Assembly (NCBI RefSeq): GCF_000716875.1
Contig: NZ_JNWQ01000011.1
Location: forward strand, 1-64,000
Direction: 5' to 3'
DNA: 64,000 nt
From: Streptomyces novaecaesareae
Lineage (GTDB): Bacteria > Actinomycetota > Actinomycetes > Streptomycetales > Streptomycetaceae
This document shows positions 1-8,725 of this stretch, in pieces (positions within the stretch are counted from its first letter, which is position 1; every line of letters begins with the position of its first letter). The translations under genes were made by a program, and so were the position numbers. The notes under the pieces are model-generated. The model searched no databases. It saw only the letters and a program-made list of their open reading frames with translations, and was not told the origin of the DNA.

Positions 1-67
1 GGGTGGGGGTGGCTGGCGGTGGCTGGGTGTGGGTGGGTGCTGCGGTGTGGGTGGCAGAGTGGGCGGC

Positions 68-820
68 ATGGACGACGAGGAGCTGGTGCGGGCGTGGCGG
101 GCGGCTGAGGGGGAGCCGGGGGCGGTGCTGTTGGACGGCTTCCATGCGTTGAAGCACGCGCTGCGGTTCGGGGGTGACGTCCGGTGGGTGCTGACTGCGG
201 ATCGGGGCGCGCTGGCGGCGTTGGGTGCCGAGTTGGCGGGGGATGTGGTTGCGGCGGTTGATGCGCTTGCGGTGGAGCTGCCGGAGGTGGTGCTGCGGAC
301 GTTGGTGCCCCGGCTGCATCCGACGGGGGTGATCGCGTTGGCGGTGCGGCCCTCGGCGGAGGCGAACCTGGCGGCTTTGGGTGCGCGGCCGCGGCGGGCG
401 CCGGTGGTGGTGTTGGAGAATCCGCGGAATCTGGGGAACGTCGGGGCGGTGATCCGGTTGGCGGCGGGGTTCGGTGCCACGGGGGTGGTGACCACCGGGG
501 ATCTGGATCCGTGGCATCCGAACGTGCTGCGCGGCAGTGCGGGCCTGCACTTCGCCACCGCCGTCGAGCGGCTGACCCTGCCGCAGCTGCCCGCGGGGCC
601 GTTGTTCGTGCTGGATCCGGAAGGTACGGACATCCGGGACCTGCCGTTCCCGGACGATGCGCTGCTCGCCTTCGGCACCGAGCGGCACGGGGTTTCGGAG
701 GAGCTCAAGGCGCGGGCCGACCGGCTGGTCGCGGTGCCGATGCAGCCGGGGGTGTCCAGCTTCAACCTGGCGACCAGTGTCGCGATGGGGCTCTTCCACT
801 GGATGTCCGGGAAGCGGTGA
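68..820 (+). CDS. TrmH/SpoU family RNA 2'-O-methyltransferase
   Basis: A SPOUT-fold methyltransferase expected to move a methyl group from SAM to a ribose 2'-OH of tRNA or rRNA; the exact RNA target cannot be read from the sequence. All three SpoU motifs are present in 250 aa: NPRNLGNVGAVIR (118-130), AFGTERHGVSEEL (about 201-213) and VPMQPGVSSFNLATSVAMGL (223-242). Residues 1-105 form the usual N-terminal substrate-recognition part. I place the start at the ATG at 68 rather than the upstream in-frame codon at 29, because the extra residues are encoded by G-rich low-complexity DNA and do not resemble the family. No clear ribosome binding site is seen. The 67 bases before it are a run of G-rich repeats. 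Confidence 0.9.
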   Translation: MDDEELVRAWRAAEGEPGAVLLDGFHALKHALRFGGDVRWVLTADRGALAALGAELAGDVVAAVDALAVELPEVVLRTLVPRLHPTGVIALAVRPSAEANLAALGARPRRAPVVVLENPRNLGNVGAVIRLAAGFGATGVVTTGDLDPWHPNVLRGSAGLHFATAVERLTLPQLPAGPLFVLDPEGTDIRDLPFPDDALLAFGTERHGVSEELKARADRLVAVPMQPGVSSFNLATSVAMGLFHWMSGKR

Positions 821-920
821 GGCAGCGGAAAGGGGGAGGTGTCAGGAGAAGAGGCGGCAGCCGGGCGGGTGACGGCCCTCGCCCGGCCTTCGGCCGGGAG
901 GTGACCTCAGGGCTCCCGGG

Positions 921-1832
921 TCAGTGCGGGATGGCGGGCGAGTACTCGGGGTCGGTCCAGGTCAGCGGGGTGGCGTCGGCGAGTTCGACCACCCCGGTGA
1001 CGGCCAGTTCGACCATCCGCTCGGCGCCCGGGACGGCCTGCCGGGCCTGCTCGGACCAGTCGGTGCGGGCCTCGCCGGTGACCAGCAGCGCCCCGCCGGT
1101 CTCCCAGTCGGGCAGCAGCAGGCCGGCCCGCGGGTCCAGCTCCAGGTTGCCGAGGGTCAGGAACATGCTGTTGCCCGGGTACTCCGGCCAGCGCAGCCGG
1201 TCGGGCGCGACCGCCTCCAGGAAGCCGGGGAAGCCGCCTCGGTGGGAGGCGTCCACGCTGCCGTCCGGGCCGGTGGTGGCGATGAAGAAGGTGTCCGCGG
1301 TGGCCGCGGCCAGGAGCTGGGCGGTGGTCAGCCGCGGGCCGGTGGCGAGCGCGCGGGGCGGGCCGGCGGCCGGGCGGTCCAGCGGGGTGCGGCGCTGGAT
1401 GTACTTCGGGCAGTTGGAGACCACCTCGTCGGCGCCGACGAGCAGCCCGCCCCGGCCGTCCGGGACGGAGCCGCCGTTGAGCCGCATCCGGCGGCGGCCG
1501 GCCGGGTCCAGGGCGATGGTGCCGACCCGGGCCGGGCGGGCCAGCGCCTCGGCCAGTGGATCGTCCCCGGCCGGGCGGGCGGCGACCGCCATGGTCCGCT
1601 CGTCCGCCGCCCGCAGGAAGCCGGCCGGGCCGGCCAGCTGGGTGGCCCAGACCCGGCCGTCCTGGTCGGCGGCGCCGACGACCAGCATCCGGCGCTCGGT
1701 CAGGAAGCGGGCGGCGACCGCGGGGATGGTGCTGCGGATCGACCGGCCGGCGTGGTCGGCCCGTTCGGTCCGGCCGGCCCGGGCCTGGGCGGTCCGCTCG
1801 CCGGCGTGGTACGGCGTGCTGATGGTGGTCAT
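921..1832 (-). CDS. Pyridoxamine 5'-phosphate oxidase-like flavin-binding protein
   Basis: A 303-aa member of the split-barrel flavin-binding group (COG3576-like). It appears to hold two barrel halves, about 40-150 and 165-295, joined around the family motif NCPKYIQ (140-146). Members bind FMN or F420; the substrate is not known. The start ATG follows a GGGGGGAG ribosome binding site. It lies 36 bp downstream of the VOC gene on the same strand, so the two probably form a transcript driven from the palindromic region near 2400. The pairing with a glyoxalase-fold protein suggests a role in detoxifying small oxidised molecules; that role is inference. Confidence 0.85.
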   Translation of the reverse strand: MTTISTPYHAGERTAQARAGRTERADHAGRSIRSTIPAVAARFLTERRMLVVGAADQDGRVWATQLAGPAGFLRAADERTMAVAARPAGDDPLAEALARPARVGTIALDPAGRRRMRLNGGSVPDGRGGLLVGADEVVSNCPKYIQRRTPLDRPAAGPPRALATGPRLTTAQLLAAATADTFFIATTGPDGSVDASHRGGFPGFLEAVAPDRLRWPEYPGNSMFLTLGNLELDPRAGLLLPDWETGGALLVTGEARTDWSEQARQAVPGAERMVELAVTGVVELADATPLTWTDPEYSPAIPH

Positions 1833-1868
1833 GGTCGGCTCCCCCCGGGGCTGGTCGGACGGCGGTGG

Positions 1869-2339
1869 TTAGAAGAAGCCGCAGGTCGGGGCGCCGGTGG
1901 TGGGGGCGGTGGCCTCGGTCTCGGCCACGCCGCTGCGGGTGTAGACCTCCAGCCGGATGCCGTCCGGGTCGGTGAAGAAGATGCCGCCGGAGGCGGAGCC
2001 CTCGCTGTGCGGGACGACGCCGTCGTAGGCGAACTCGGCGCCCAGCTCGCGCAGCAGCCGCTCGGTGGCGCGGACCTCGTCGAGGCTCTCGACCTCGAAG
2101 GAGAGGTGGTGCAGGCCGGGGTTCGCGGTGGCGAAGGTGCCGGTGCTCTGCTGCCAGAGGGTGACCACCAGGCGGCCGTCGCGGCCGAGCAGGGCGTAGC
2201 GGCGCTCGGGGTCGGTGCCCTCGTGGGTGATCTGGAGGCCGAGGACGGCGCGGTAGAAGTCGATCGAGCGCGCGAGGTCGGTGACGTTGAGGCCCACGTG
2301 GCCGGTCTGCAGGGTGCGGAGCAGGGTGGTGCTGGACAT
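1869..2339 (-). CDS. VOC family (glyoxalase/dioxygenase-like) protein
   Basis: A 156-aa single-chain VOC protein with two beta-alpha-beta-beta-beta modules. Candidate metal ligands are H14 in TGHVGLNV, H77 or H78 in LHHLSFEV and E131 in IRLEVYT, which is the ligand spacing of glyoxalase I and extradiol dioxygenase relatives. The reaction is not predictable from sequence alone. The ATG is used as start. It is the first gene of a two-gene unit with the flavin-binding protein and is preceded by a 32-bp imperfect palindrome at 2384-2415 that could bind its regulator. Confidence 0.85.
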   Translation of the reverse strand: MSSTTLLRTLQTGHVGLNVTDLARSIDFYRAVLGLQITHEGTDPERRYALLGRDGRLVVTLWQQSTGTFATANPGLHHLSFEVESLDEVRATERLLRELGAEFAYDGVVPHSEGSASGGIFFTDPDGIRLEVYTRSGVAETEATAPTTGAPTCGFF

Positions 2340-2383
2340 GCCTGGTCACTCCCGTGGGGCTGGGGCTTCCGGCGAGGCTGCTG

Positions 2384-2415
2384 CCTAACCGGTACTCATG
2401 AGAGTAGGAGTTAGG
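2384..2415. promoter_or_regulatory. Imperfect palindrome, candidate operator of the VOC/flavin gene pair
   Basis: Outer arms CCTAAC (2384-2389) and GTTAGG (2410-2415) and inner arms TACTC/GAGTA form a 32-bp dyad with 11 of 16 positions paired. A further GTTAGG occurs at 2451. It sits 45 bp before the VOC start codon, where a repressor would act. The regulator is not identified. Confidence 0.45.
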
Positions 2416-2480
2416 TGATGAAGCGTCAACCGGCATGAGGCGTTGAAGTGGTTAGGTCTGCGGAGGGGCCGACATGCGGA

Positions 2481-2512
2481 AGCCCCGCCGGACCTGATGG
2501 TCCGACGGGGCT
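2481..2512 (-). terminator. Terminator hairpin after the XRE-like regulator
   Basis: Near-perfect stem of AGCCCCGCCGGACC with its complement around a short loop, with one G-T pair. It lies 26 bp downstream of the regulator stop codon on the minus strand and insulates it from the VOC pair. Confidence 0.7.
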
Positions 2513-2537
2513 CCTAGAGCGGGGTGGGGCGGTGGGG

Positions 2538-3578
2538 CTACGCCCACTCCCAGCGGATGCCGATGTGGCCCGGCTGCTGGTCCGGGGCCAGGACGTGGGC
2601 GCTCGCCGAGGCGCCGATCCACAGCTGCTCGCGGCGGTGGTCGACGTCGGCGCCCGGCTCGCGGTCGTAGCGCTCGCAGTGCGCCGGGACGGCCGCCGGG
2701 TCGAAGTGCACCTGGAGCACGTACTCGCGCACCGGGGTGGCGAAGCGGCGGCTGTACTCCAGCGTCGGGCCGCCCGGCGGGATCTCCACCTCGTACTCGA
2801 AGACGGTGCTGTCGCCGAGGCCGAGCGGGCGGTCCAGCATCAGCTCGGCGACGGTGAGCCCGACCTCCGGGCGGCGGCGCACCCGGCCCAGCCGGCCGTG
2901 CCGCACCGACGTGATCTCGGGGCAGCCGGTGGCCTCCTCGTCGGCCTTGTGCACGACCAGGCAGCGGCCGACGCCGCCGACGGTGGCGCGCACCACCTGG
3001 CGCATCCGCAGCAGGTTGGCGCGCCGCTCGCCGTCCACGTAGTAGGAGTCGTGGATGCTCAGGCGCTCCAGCTCGCCGGCCGGCGGGGCGTCCAGCTCGG
3101 CGAAGATCGAGGCGATCTCCTGCTCGCCCGGCCAGACGTCCTCCAGCCCGAGGTGCAGGGTGTTGGCGGTGGCGGCCCAGCGGCCGCGCGGGCGGGGCGG
3201 GCCGAGCAGCGAGGAGAGCGCGCTGTGCGGCAGGCCGAGCAGCTCCTCCAGCAGGTGGACGGCGCGCAGCGAGCTGGCCCGTTCGGGCTGGCTGCGGCCG
3301 CGCCGCCAGTAGCTCAGCGTCGTGACGCTGACCCTGACGCCGCGTTGGGCGAGGGCGGCGCGGATCCGGTCCAGGCTGAGGCCGCTGGCCTCGATGGCCA
3401 GGTGCAGGGTGTCCGCGAAGCCGCCGACCGGGGCGAGCCGGGTGGCGGGCGGAGCCGGTGCGGGGGCCGGTGCCGGTGCGGGTGCCGGGGCCGAGCCGGG
3501 CGCGGGCGGCCCCGGTCGGTCCGTATGCGATCCGACCAGCCGCAGCCGCGCGGCGTCCTGAGGTTGCTGTGCGGCCAT
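2538..3578 (-). CDS. XRE-like DNA-binding regulator with C-terminal sensor-like domain
   Basis: A 346-aa protein. Residues 26-45 are a Pro-Ala linker; 54-110 resemble an XRE helix-turn-helix (SLDRIRAALAQRG, then VSVTTLSYWRRGRSQP). The remaining 230 residues are mostly beta-rich and unassigned, a layout common in conserved streptomycete regulators. The start is the ATG at 3578, preceded by GGAGGGTCACC; the longer reading frame upstream has no ribosome binding site. It is transcribed toward the VOC pair but is separated from it by a terminator, so a functional link is not shown. Target genes unknown. Confidence 0.75.
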   Translation of the reverse strand: MAAQQPQDAARLRLVGSHTDRPGPPAPGSAPAPAPAPAPAPAPPATRLAPVGGFADTLHLAIEASGLSLDRIRAALAQRGVRVSVTTLSYWRRGRSQPERASSLRAVHLLEELLGLPHSALSSLLGPPRPRGRWAATANTLHLGLEDVWPGEQEIASIFAELDAPPAGELERLSIHDSYYVDGERRANLLRMRQVVRATVGGVGRCLVVHKADEEATGCPEITSVRHGRLGRVRRRPEVGLTVAELMLDRPLGLGDSTVFEYEVEIPPGGPTLEYSRRFATPVREYVLQVHFDPAAVPAHCERYDREPGADVDHRREQLWIGASASAHVLAPDQQPGHIGIRWEWA

Positions 3579-3875
3579 ACGGTGACCCTCCCCACCAGGT
3601 GCGTTCGGTGGGACCTGGCCGACGCCGGGGCGCGCCGCCTGCGGCTTCACCGAGCTTTGGGGAACCCTATGCACGGTCGAGAGGCTACGTCATCAGTCGT
3701 GCGTATGACAGTGGTCACGGCAGGTCGACCGGATGGTTATCGATCTTGAAACAGTCCGGAAACACAGGGCTTACCCGGGGCTCCCGGACGGGCGGCCCGC
3801 CGGGCGCGACACCGCCGGGGCGGGCCCTGACGGCGCCGCCCCGGCGGGGGTATCGGTGGTGCTACCTGGCGGTGA
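3579..3875. other. Intergenic region, promoter of the regulator and 3' end of the protease gene
   Basis: No gene supported. It carries the upstream region of the XRE-like regulator and a strong hairpin at 3812-3847 for the protease. The middle part (about 3700-3770) is less GC-rich than the surroundings, as expected for a promoter. Confidence 0.6.
3812..3847 (-). terminator. Terminator hairpin of the S53 protease gene
   Basis: Perfect 12-bp arms CCGCCGGGGCGG and CCGCCCCGGCGG with a 12-base loop, 29 bp after the protease stop codon on the minus strand. Confidence 0.65.
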
Positions 3876-6032
3876 TCAGCTGACGTTCAGCGCGAGGTCG
3901 TCGATCACGAAGCTGGTCTGCTGGGACGAGTCCTCGGTGCCGGTGAACTTGATGGTCACGGTCTGGCCGGCGAAGGAGGTCAGGTCCAGGGTGCGCTGTA
4001 CGTAGCCGGCGGCGGCGTCCACGTTGGAGTAGGTCTTCAGCGTGGTGCTGTTGGCCTGGACGGTCAGCTTGTCGTACGCGGTGGTGCCGGTCTCCGCGGT
4101 GTCGATGTGCAGCCAGAAGGTCAGCTTGGCGGAGGCGCAGCCGGCCGGGATCGAGACGGTCTGCGACAGGGTGTCGGTGTGGGTCGAGCCGTAGCCGTTC
4201 AGCCAGGCCTTCCAGCTGCCCGAGTGGGCGGCCTGGGAGGAGCTGTTGTCGACGACGCCGCTGGAGGTCGTCCACGGGGCGGCGGTGCCGGTCTCGAAGC
4301 CGCCGTTGCCGATCAGCTGGGCGGCGGTGCAGCCGCCGGAGGGCGGGGTGGTGCTGCCGCCGAGCAGGGCGGTGGTCAGCGCGTCGGCGACCGGGGAGCC
4401 CCAGCCGGTGACCTGGTCGTAGCCGGCCTTGGCGGAGAAGTCCTGGTTGGCGCCGGTGGTCACGTCGTGGAAGGTGCTGCCGTAGCTGCTGCTGTTGGCG
4501 ACGGAGTAGAGCCGGGGGCTCGCCTCGCCAAGAGCCGGCTGCCCGGCGGCCTTGGCCTTCTGGTTGAACTGGGCCGCGTAGCCGGACCAGAGCGGCGCGG
4601 CCGCGCTGGTGCCGCCGTAGACCTGCCAGCCGCCGGCCGTGTAGATCGCGAAGCCGCTCTGCGGGTCGGCGTTGGAGGAGACGTCCGGGACGGTGCGCAT
4701 GGTGCCGCTGACGCCGGTGCCGGTCTGCCAGCTCGGCTTGGCGAACACGGTGGAGACGCCGCCGCCGGCGGTGCTCCAGGCGCTCTCCGAGGAGTAGGTG
4801 TTGCTGCTGGTGACCTTGAGGTTGGTGCCGCCGACGCCGGTCTGGTGCGGGCTGGAGGCCGGGAAGTCGACGGCCTTGACGGTGGAGCCGCTGGTGGAGC
4901 GGGTGCAGTCGCGGGAGCCGTCGTCGCCGGAGGCGGAGAAGATCGAGATGCCCTGGGCGGCGGCCTGCTTGAAGGCGTTGTCGACCGCGGTCATCGAGGC
5001 GGCGGTGGTGTCGGGCTCGCAGGAGCCCCAGGAGATCGAGATGACCGAGGCCCGGTTGTCGGCCACGATCTTGTTGGCCATGTCGATCTCGCCCTGGTCG
5101 CTGTTGGGGGCCTCGTAGACCAGCTGGGTGGCCTTGGGCGCCGCGCCGCGGACGATCTCGCTGTCGAGCTCGACCTCGCCCTGGCCCTGGCCGGGGGCGG
5201 AGTCGTAGCTGGCGCCGTCCACCGAGACGGTGGAGACGGCCGGGCCGGTCAGGCCGTACTGCGAGTCGTAGGTGGTCAGGTTCGAGGACTTGTAGCCGTC
5301 GAACTCCCAGAGGGCGACCGTCACGCCGGTGCCGTCCGCGCCGGTCTTGTTCAGGTTGTACGCGCCGGTGTACTGGGCCGGGGACATCCCGTTCGGGCTC
5401 GCGGTGGCGGCGTTCGGGGTGATCGAGTTCGGCTTGGCCAGGCGGTTCTTGCGCACCGCGTGGTTGTCCAGGCCGCTCACGCCCTGGACCACGGAGGCCA
5501 GGTCGGAGGGGATCGAGGCGGCGGCGTCGTTGGCGAAGAACGCGCGCTGCAGCTGCGGGTCGACGTACGCGCTCTCGTGGGTGCCGAAGGCCTGCGAGAC
5601 CTGCGCGGAGCTGCCGTGGGCGCTGACCACCTGGCGGTTGGCGCTCACCTCGGTGACGGTCAGGCCCTGGGCGGCCAGGTAGGCCTTGACCTGCTCGACG
5701 TCCGCCTGGGTCGGGCCGAACTGGGTGGTGAACTGCTCCGGCGTCAGGTACTTGCCGAACTCCGGGGTGCCGGGGGTGGCCACCGCGGTGAGGAAGTGGT
5801 CCAGGGCGTCGGTGTTGCGCAGCTTCAGGCTGACGGCCACCGAGATCTGCTGCTCGGACGGGACGTCGCCCTTCTTCTCCGAGTGGGCCACCGCGGGGTT
5901 CACGGTGTTCGGGAGGGAGACGCGCGGTGCGGCGTTCGGGGTGGCGGCCTGCGCGGCGGAGACGCCGAGCGAGACGGCGGTCAGCGGCAGCACGGCTATC
6001 GCCGCGGCGAGAGCAAGGGAACGGGGGCGCAA
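3876..6032 (-). CDS. Secreted S53 (sedolisin/kumamolisin-like) serine-carboxyl protease with C-terminal binding domain
   Basis: A 718-aa secreted pre-pro-protease. A signal peptide (1-29, ending SAAQA) is followed by a pro-kumamolisin activation domain (about 55-195) and the S53 catalytic domain (about 215-555). The catalytic residues are visible: E286 and D290 in EVELD, D370 in SASGDDGS, and S476 in GGTSAAAP. After a Pro/Ser linker, residues 565-718 form a jelly-roll-like domain starting GGFETG, likely for binding carbohydrate or the wall. The start is a TTG at 6032, chosen because GAGGAGG sits 5 bp upstream and the signal peptide begins right there; the longer frame to 6146 is unlikely. Family members work at acidic pH on extracellular protein. 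Confidence 0.92.
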   Translation of the reverse strand: MRPRSLALAAAIAVLPLTAVSLGVSAAQAATPNAAPRVSLPNTVNPAVAHSEKKGDVPSEQQISVAVSLKLRNTDALDHFLTAVATPGTPEFGKYLTPEQFTTQFGPTQADVEQVKAYLAAQGLTVTEVSANRQVVSAHGSSAQVSQAFGTHESAYVDPQLQRAFFANDAAASIPSDLASVVQGVSGLDNHAVRKNRLAKPNSITPNAATASPNGMSPAQYTGAYNLNKTGADGTGVTVALWEFDGYKSSNLTTYDSQYGLTGPAVSTVSVDGASYDSAPGQGQGEVELDSEIVRGAAPKATQLVYEAPNSDQGEIDMANKIVADNRASVISISWGSCEPDTTAASMTAVDNAFKQAAAQGISIFSASGDDGSRDCTRSTSGSTVKAVDFPASSPHQTGVGGTNLKVTSSNTYSSESAWSTAGGGVSTVFAKPSWQTGTGVSGTMRTVPDVSSNADPQSGFAIYTAGGWQVYGGTSAAAPLWSGYAAQFNQKAKAAGQPALGEASPRLYSVANSSSYGSTFHDVTTGANQDFSAKAGYDQVTGWGSPVADALTTALLGGSTTPPSGGCTAAQLIGNGGFETGTAAPWTTSSGVVDNSSSQAAHSGSWKAWLNGYGSTHTDTLSQTVSIPAGCASAKLTFWLHIDTAETGTTAYDKLTVQANSTTLKTYSNVDAAAGYVQRTLDLTSFAGQTVTIKFTGTEDSSQQTSFVIDDLALNVS

Positions 6033-6184
6033 CGGATCCTCCTCTGGCCGGCTGTGGGGGCCGGCAAGGGGCCAGGCGTTCCGGGGTCGAGAACGCTGGC
6101 TCGAACATGACAGAACTCGTGTGCGATGTGGCTCATGATCAAGCAATTCGTTGCTAAAAAACAGTCAAGTGTGGAGAGCCGCAA

Positions 6185-6225
6185 ACTCCCGGATTCCATA
6201 CAGTGAATGACCGGAATTCCGGAGT
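6185..6225. promoter_or_regulatory. Inverted repeat in the protease/CGNR divergent promoter
   Basis: ACTCCCGGATTCC (6185-6197) and GGAATTCCGGAGT (6213-6225) are near-perfect inverted copies, and the second contains the perfect palindrome CCGGAATTCCGG (6211-6222). The 256-bp region is unusually AT-rich for this genome. It may be an operator for either gene. Confidence 0.4.
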
Positions 6226-6288
6226 CGGTCCATACCAATTCGCGATGCCGGACACGGACGTAGAATCGGCTGGAGCCGAGGGAGAACG

Positions 6289-6855
6289 ATGACTGACGTG
6301 AAGGCAGACCCGAGGGACCCGCGACCGCTGATCGGCGAGCCGCTCGCGCTCGACCTGCTCAACACGCGCTGGGCCGGGACGCCCGTCAACGACCTGCTCG
6401 CCGAGCCGGACGGCTACGGGATCTGGCTCGCCTCGGCCGGCCTCGCGGACCGCTGCCGGACGGCCGACCCAGGGCTGACGGCCCTGCGGGAGACCCGTGA
6501 GGTGATCGCCGGCGCAGTCCAGGAGCTGTGCGGGAAGGGCGAGTTGGGAGCCGAGGCGGTGGCCCGGCTGAACGGCGTGCTGCGCCAGGGGCGGCTGCGC
6601 CGGGAGCTCGGCCCGGAAGGGCCGACCGAGCGCGTCGAGGTGGACCGGCCCGAGTGGCTCGCCTCCTGGCTGGCCGTCGACGACTTCCTGGACCTGCTGG
6701 ACCGGGGCGCCCGGCGGATCAAGCAGTGCGCGCACGAGGCGTGCATCCTGTATTTCTTCGACACCTCGCAGAACGGGCGCCGGCGGTGGTGCCGGATGGC
6801 GGTCTGCGGGAATCGGGCGAAGGCCGCGCGGCACTACGAGAAGGCGCGGGGTTAA
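6289..6855 (+). CDS. CGNR zinc finger / ABATE-domain regulator
   Basis: A 188-aa protein with an N-terminal ABATE-like domain (about 14-130) and a C-terminal CGNR zinc finger. The zinc ligands are C147 and C152 (CAHEAC) and C168 and C173 (CRMAVCGNR). Family members are taken to be DNA-binding regulators, with the ABATE part sensing stress or a ligand. GAGGGAGAACG precedes the ATG. It is divergent from the protease gene and may control it, but no direct evidence supports that. Confidence 0.85.
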   Translation: MTDVKADPRDPRPLIGEPLALDLLNTRWAGTPVNDLLAEPDGYGIWLASAGLADRCRTADPGLTALRETREVIAGAVQELCGKGELGAEAVARLNGVLRQGRLRRELGPEGPTERVEVDRPEWLASWLAVDDFLDLLDRGARRIKQCAHEACILYFFDTSQNGRRRWCRMAVCGNRAKAARHYEKARG

Positions 6856-6861
6856 CGGACG

Positions 6862-6875
6862 ACCGAACGAATGGT
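6862..6875. promoter_or_regulatory. PaaR-like half-perfect palindrome (third copy)
   Basis: ACCGAACGAATGGT matches the dyad found before paaN and the dehydrogenase operon at all but one position. It lies between two convergent genes, where it cannot be a promoter operator, so it may be chance or a decoy site. Confidence 0.2.
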
Positions 6876-6915
6876 CGGCGGACGCGGGGGTGGCGCCGCG
6901 CCCGCCGACGGTCGG

Positions 6916-8403
6916 TCAGGCCGCCCCGAGCCAGGTGGTGAGGGCGGTGCGGAGCTCGTTCTGGCCCGGGTCGACGCCGGCCCAGGCGACGTAGCCGTCC
7001 GGGCGGATCAGCAGGACGGTGTCGCGCAGCTTGCCGTGCGGGTCGGCGGGGGCGGCGGAGACCATGCGGTCCGCCCAGGGCTCGGCGGCGGCCAGTTCGT
7101 CGTTGCTGACGAGGACGAACACGCCGGCGCGCAGCGCCTCGTAGAGCCGCTCGGGGGCGGCCGGGGCGCCCTCGACGGGCTTGCTGAGGGCGGTCAGCCG
7201 CAGGTCCGGGACGCGCTTGCCGACCTGCGGGTGGGCGCCCTTGGGGGCCGGGTAGGAGAACTCGATGCCGGAGACCAGCCGGGCGCCGCGCTCGGTGACC
7301 AGGTCGAGGTGGCCGCCCAGCGCGGTGAGCGCCCCGCGCAGGGCGCGGGTCGGGGCGGACTCGGCGAGGGCGAGCCGGATCAGCGCGCCGGAGGTGCGCA
7401 GGACGGTCTTCCCGATCGGGTGCCGCTCCGTCTGGTAGGTGTCCAGCAGGGCGTCGGTGGCCCGGCCCTTGACGGCGGCGACGAGCTTCCAGGAGAGGTT
7501 GGCGGCGTCCTGCAGACCGGTGTTCATGCCCTGGCCGCCGGCCGGGGAGTGGCAGTGGGCGGCGTCGCCGGCCAGGAAGACCCGGCCGGAGCGGTAGTTG
7601 GGGACCTGCCGCTCGTCGCTGTGGAAGGTGGAGCTCCAGCGCACGTCGTGCAGGCCGTAGTCCTCGTCGAGGATGGCCCCGACGAGGGCGGTGAGCTGCT
7701 CCTGCGAGGGGGTGATGCCGTCCGGGAAGCGCTCGTTGCGGTCCCAGGCGATCACCCGGTACCAGCCGTCGCCGAACGGGGCGATGAACGCGAAGCCGGT
7801 CTCGTTGGCGCCGACGGTGATCGCCCCGGCGGGCTCGCGCTCCAGCCGGACGTCGGCCAGCACCACGGAGTCGACCACGGACTCGCCGGGGAAGGGGATG
7901 CCGAGCAGGTCGCGGACGGCGGAGTGGACGCCGTCGGTGCCGACCGCGTAGGTGGCGCGGTAGGCGTGGCCGTCGGCGGTCTCCAGGGTCACGCCGTCGG
8001 CGTCCTGGCGCAGCCCGGTCACCTCGGCGCCGCGCACGAGGGTCGCGCCGGCCTTCTCGGCGCGCTCCAGGAGCAGCCGTTCGACGTTGTACTGCGGGGT
8101 GATCAGCACGAACGGGAAGCGGGTGGGCAGCGAGCCGAGGTCGATGCCGAGGCGGTCGAACATCTTCAGCGCGCCGAGCGGCCGGCCGGTGGCGATCAGC
8201 TCGTCGGCCAGGCCCCGGGCGTCCAGCATCTCCAGGCTGCGGGCGTGCACGGCGAAGGCCCGGGTGAGGTTGGACTCGGCGGCCCGCTTCTCCAGCACGG
8301 TGACGCCGACCCCGGCGGCGGCGAGGTCGCCGGCCAGCAGCAGTCCGGTCGGTCCGGCGCCGACGATCAGGACGTCGGTTTCGGTCGTCGGCTTCACGGC
8401 CAT
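6916..8403 (-). CDS. FAD-dependent aromatic-type monooxygenase
   Basis: A 495-aa flavoprotein hydroxylase of the PHBH class. It shows the Rossmann motif GAGPTG (15-20), the DG motif (VGTDGVHSAVRDLL, about 155-167), the FAD-ribityl GD motif GDAAHCHSPAGGQGMNTG (279-296) and a C-terminal thioredoxin-like domain (about 395-495). This domain set is that of rifampicin- and polyketide-modifying hydroxylases, which use NAD(P)H and O2. It stands alone: no polyketide synthase is nearby, so drug or aromatic detoxification is the more likely role. The start ATG at 8403 is clear from homology. Confidence 0.88.
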   Translation of the reverse strand: MAVKPTTETDVLIVGAGPTGLLLAGDLAAAGVGVTVLEKRAAESNLTRAFAVHARSLEMLDARGLADELIATGRPLGALKMFDRLGIDLGSLPTRFPFVLITPQYNVERLLLERAEKAGATLVRGAEVTGLRQDADGVTLETADGHAYRATYAVGTDGVHSAVRDLLGIPFPGESVVDSVVLADVRLEREPAGAITVGANETGFAFIAPFGDGWYRVIAWDRNERFPDGITPSQEQLTALVGAILDEDYGLHDVRWSSTFHSDERQVPNYRSGRVFLAGDAAHCHSPAGGQGMNTGLQDAANLSWKLVAAVKGRATDALLDTYQTERHPIGKTVLRTSGALIRLALAESAPTRALRGALTALGGHLDLVTERGARLVSGIEFSYPAPKGAHPQVGKRVPDLRLTALSKPVEGAPAAPERLYEALRAGVFVLVSNDELAAAEPWADRMVSAAPADPHGKLRDTVLLIRPDGYVAWAGVDPGQNELRTALTTWLGAA

Positions 8404-8725
8404 GTATCAGCTCCCGTTGCTCTGAGGGCGGTTGGACGCCGTTCCCGGCGTTCTCCCAGCCTCCATCATCCCCGGGGCCCAGCGGCCGCGAACCGCCGGG
8501 CCCCGGCGGTGGGTGACCGCCGGGGCCAGTCGGGCCCGTCTCCGAACTCTCGCCTGCGGGGCGACGCCGGTGCACGCACCTCGCTGCGTTGTCGTCGGTC
8601 GCCCGATGCTCCGCATCGCCTCCCTCCTCCGCCTTGCGATGCACGCACCCCAACGCCGCCCCGCCCGCCCTCCGGGCGAACGACGGGAGTTCGGAGACGG
8701 GCCCGGGGGATGCCGGTACGAATCC
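8404..8725. repeat. Intergenic REP-like element with long-range inverted repeat
   Basis: No gene. Perfect 18-bp arms GGGCCCGTCTCCGAACTC (8532-8549) and its complement (8687-8704) bracket about 137 bp. Inside are the direct repeat TGCACGCACC (8571-8580 and 8640-8649) and a small hairpin CGATGC/GCATCG (8604-8618). The organisation is that of a non-coding mobile or repetitive element rather than a simple terminator. Confidence 0.5.
8503..8523 (-). terminator. Hairpin beyond paaN
   Basis: Arms CCGGCGGT (8503-8510) and ACCGCCGG (8516-8523) with a 5-base loop. It could end paaN transcripts, though it lies beyond the REP-like element and has no T-run. Confidence 0.3.

Noticed and set aside
1..67. 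G-rich run that could form a quadruplex or be the end of a previous gene
   Set aside because: The window edge prevents judgement; noted only as sequence composition.
907..2436. Long open frame opposite in phase to the VOC and flavin genes
   Set aside because: Arg/Pro-rich translation without domains; a shadow of the real genes in another frame, as are other long frames across the window.
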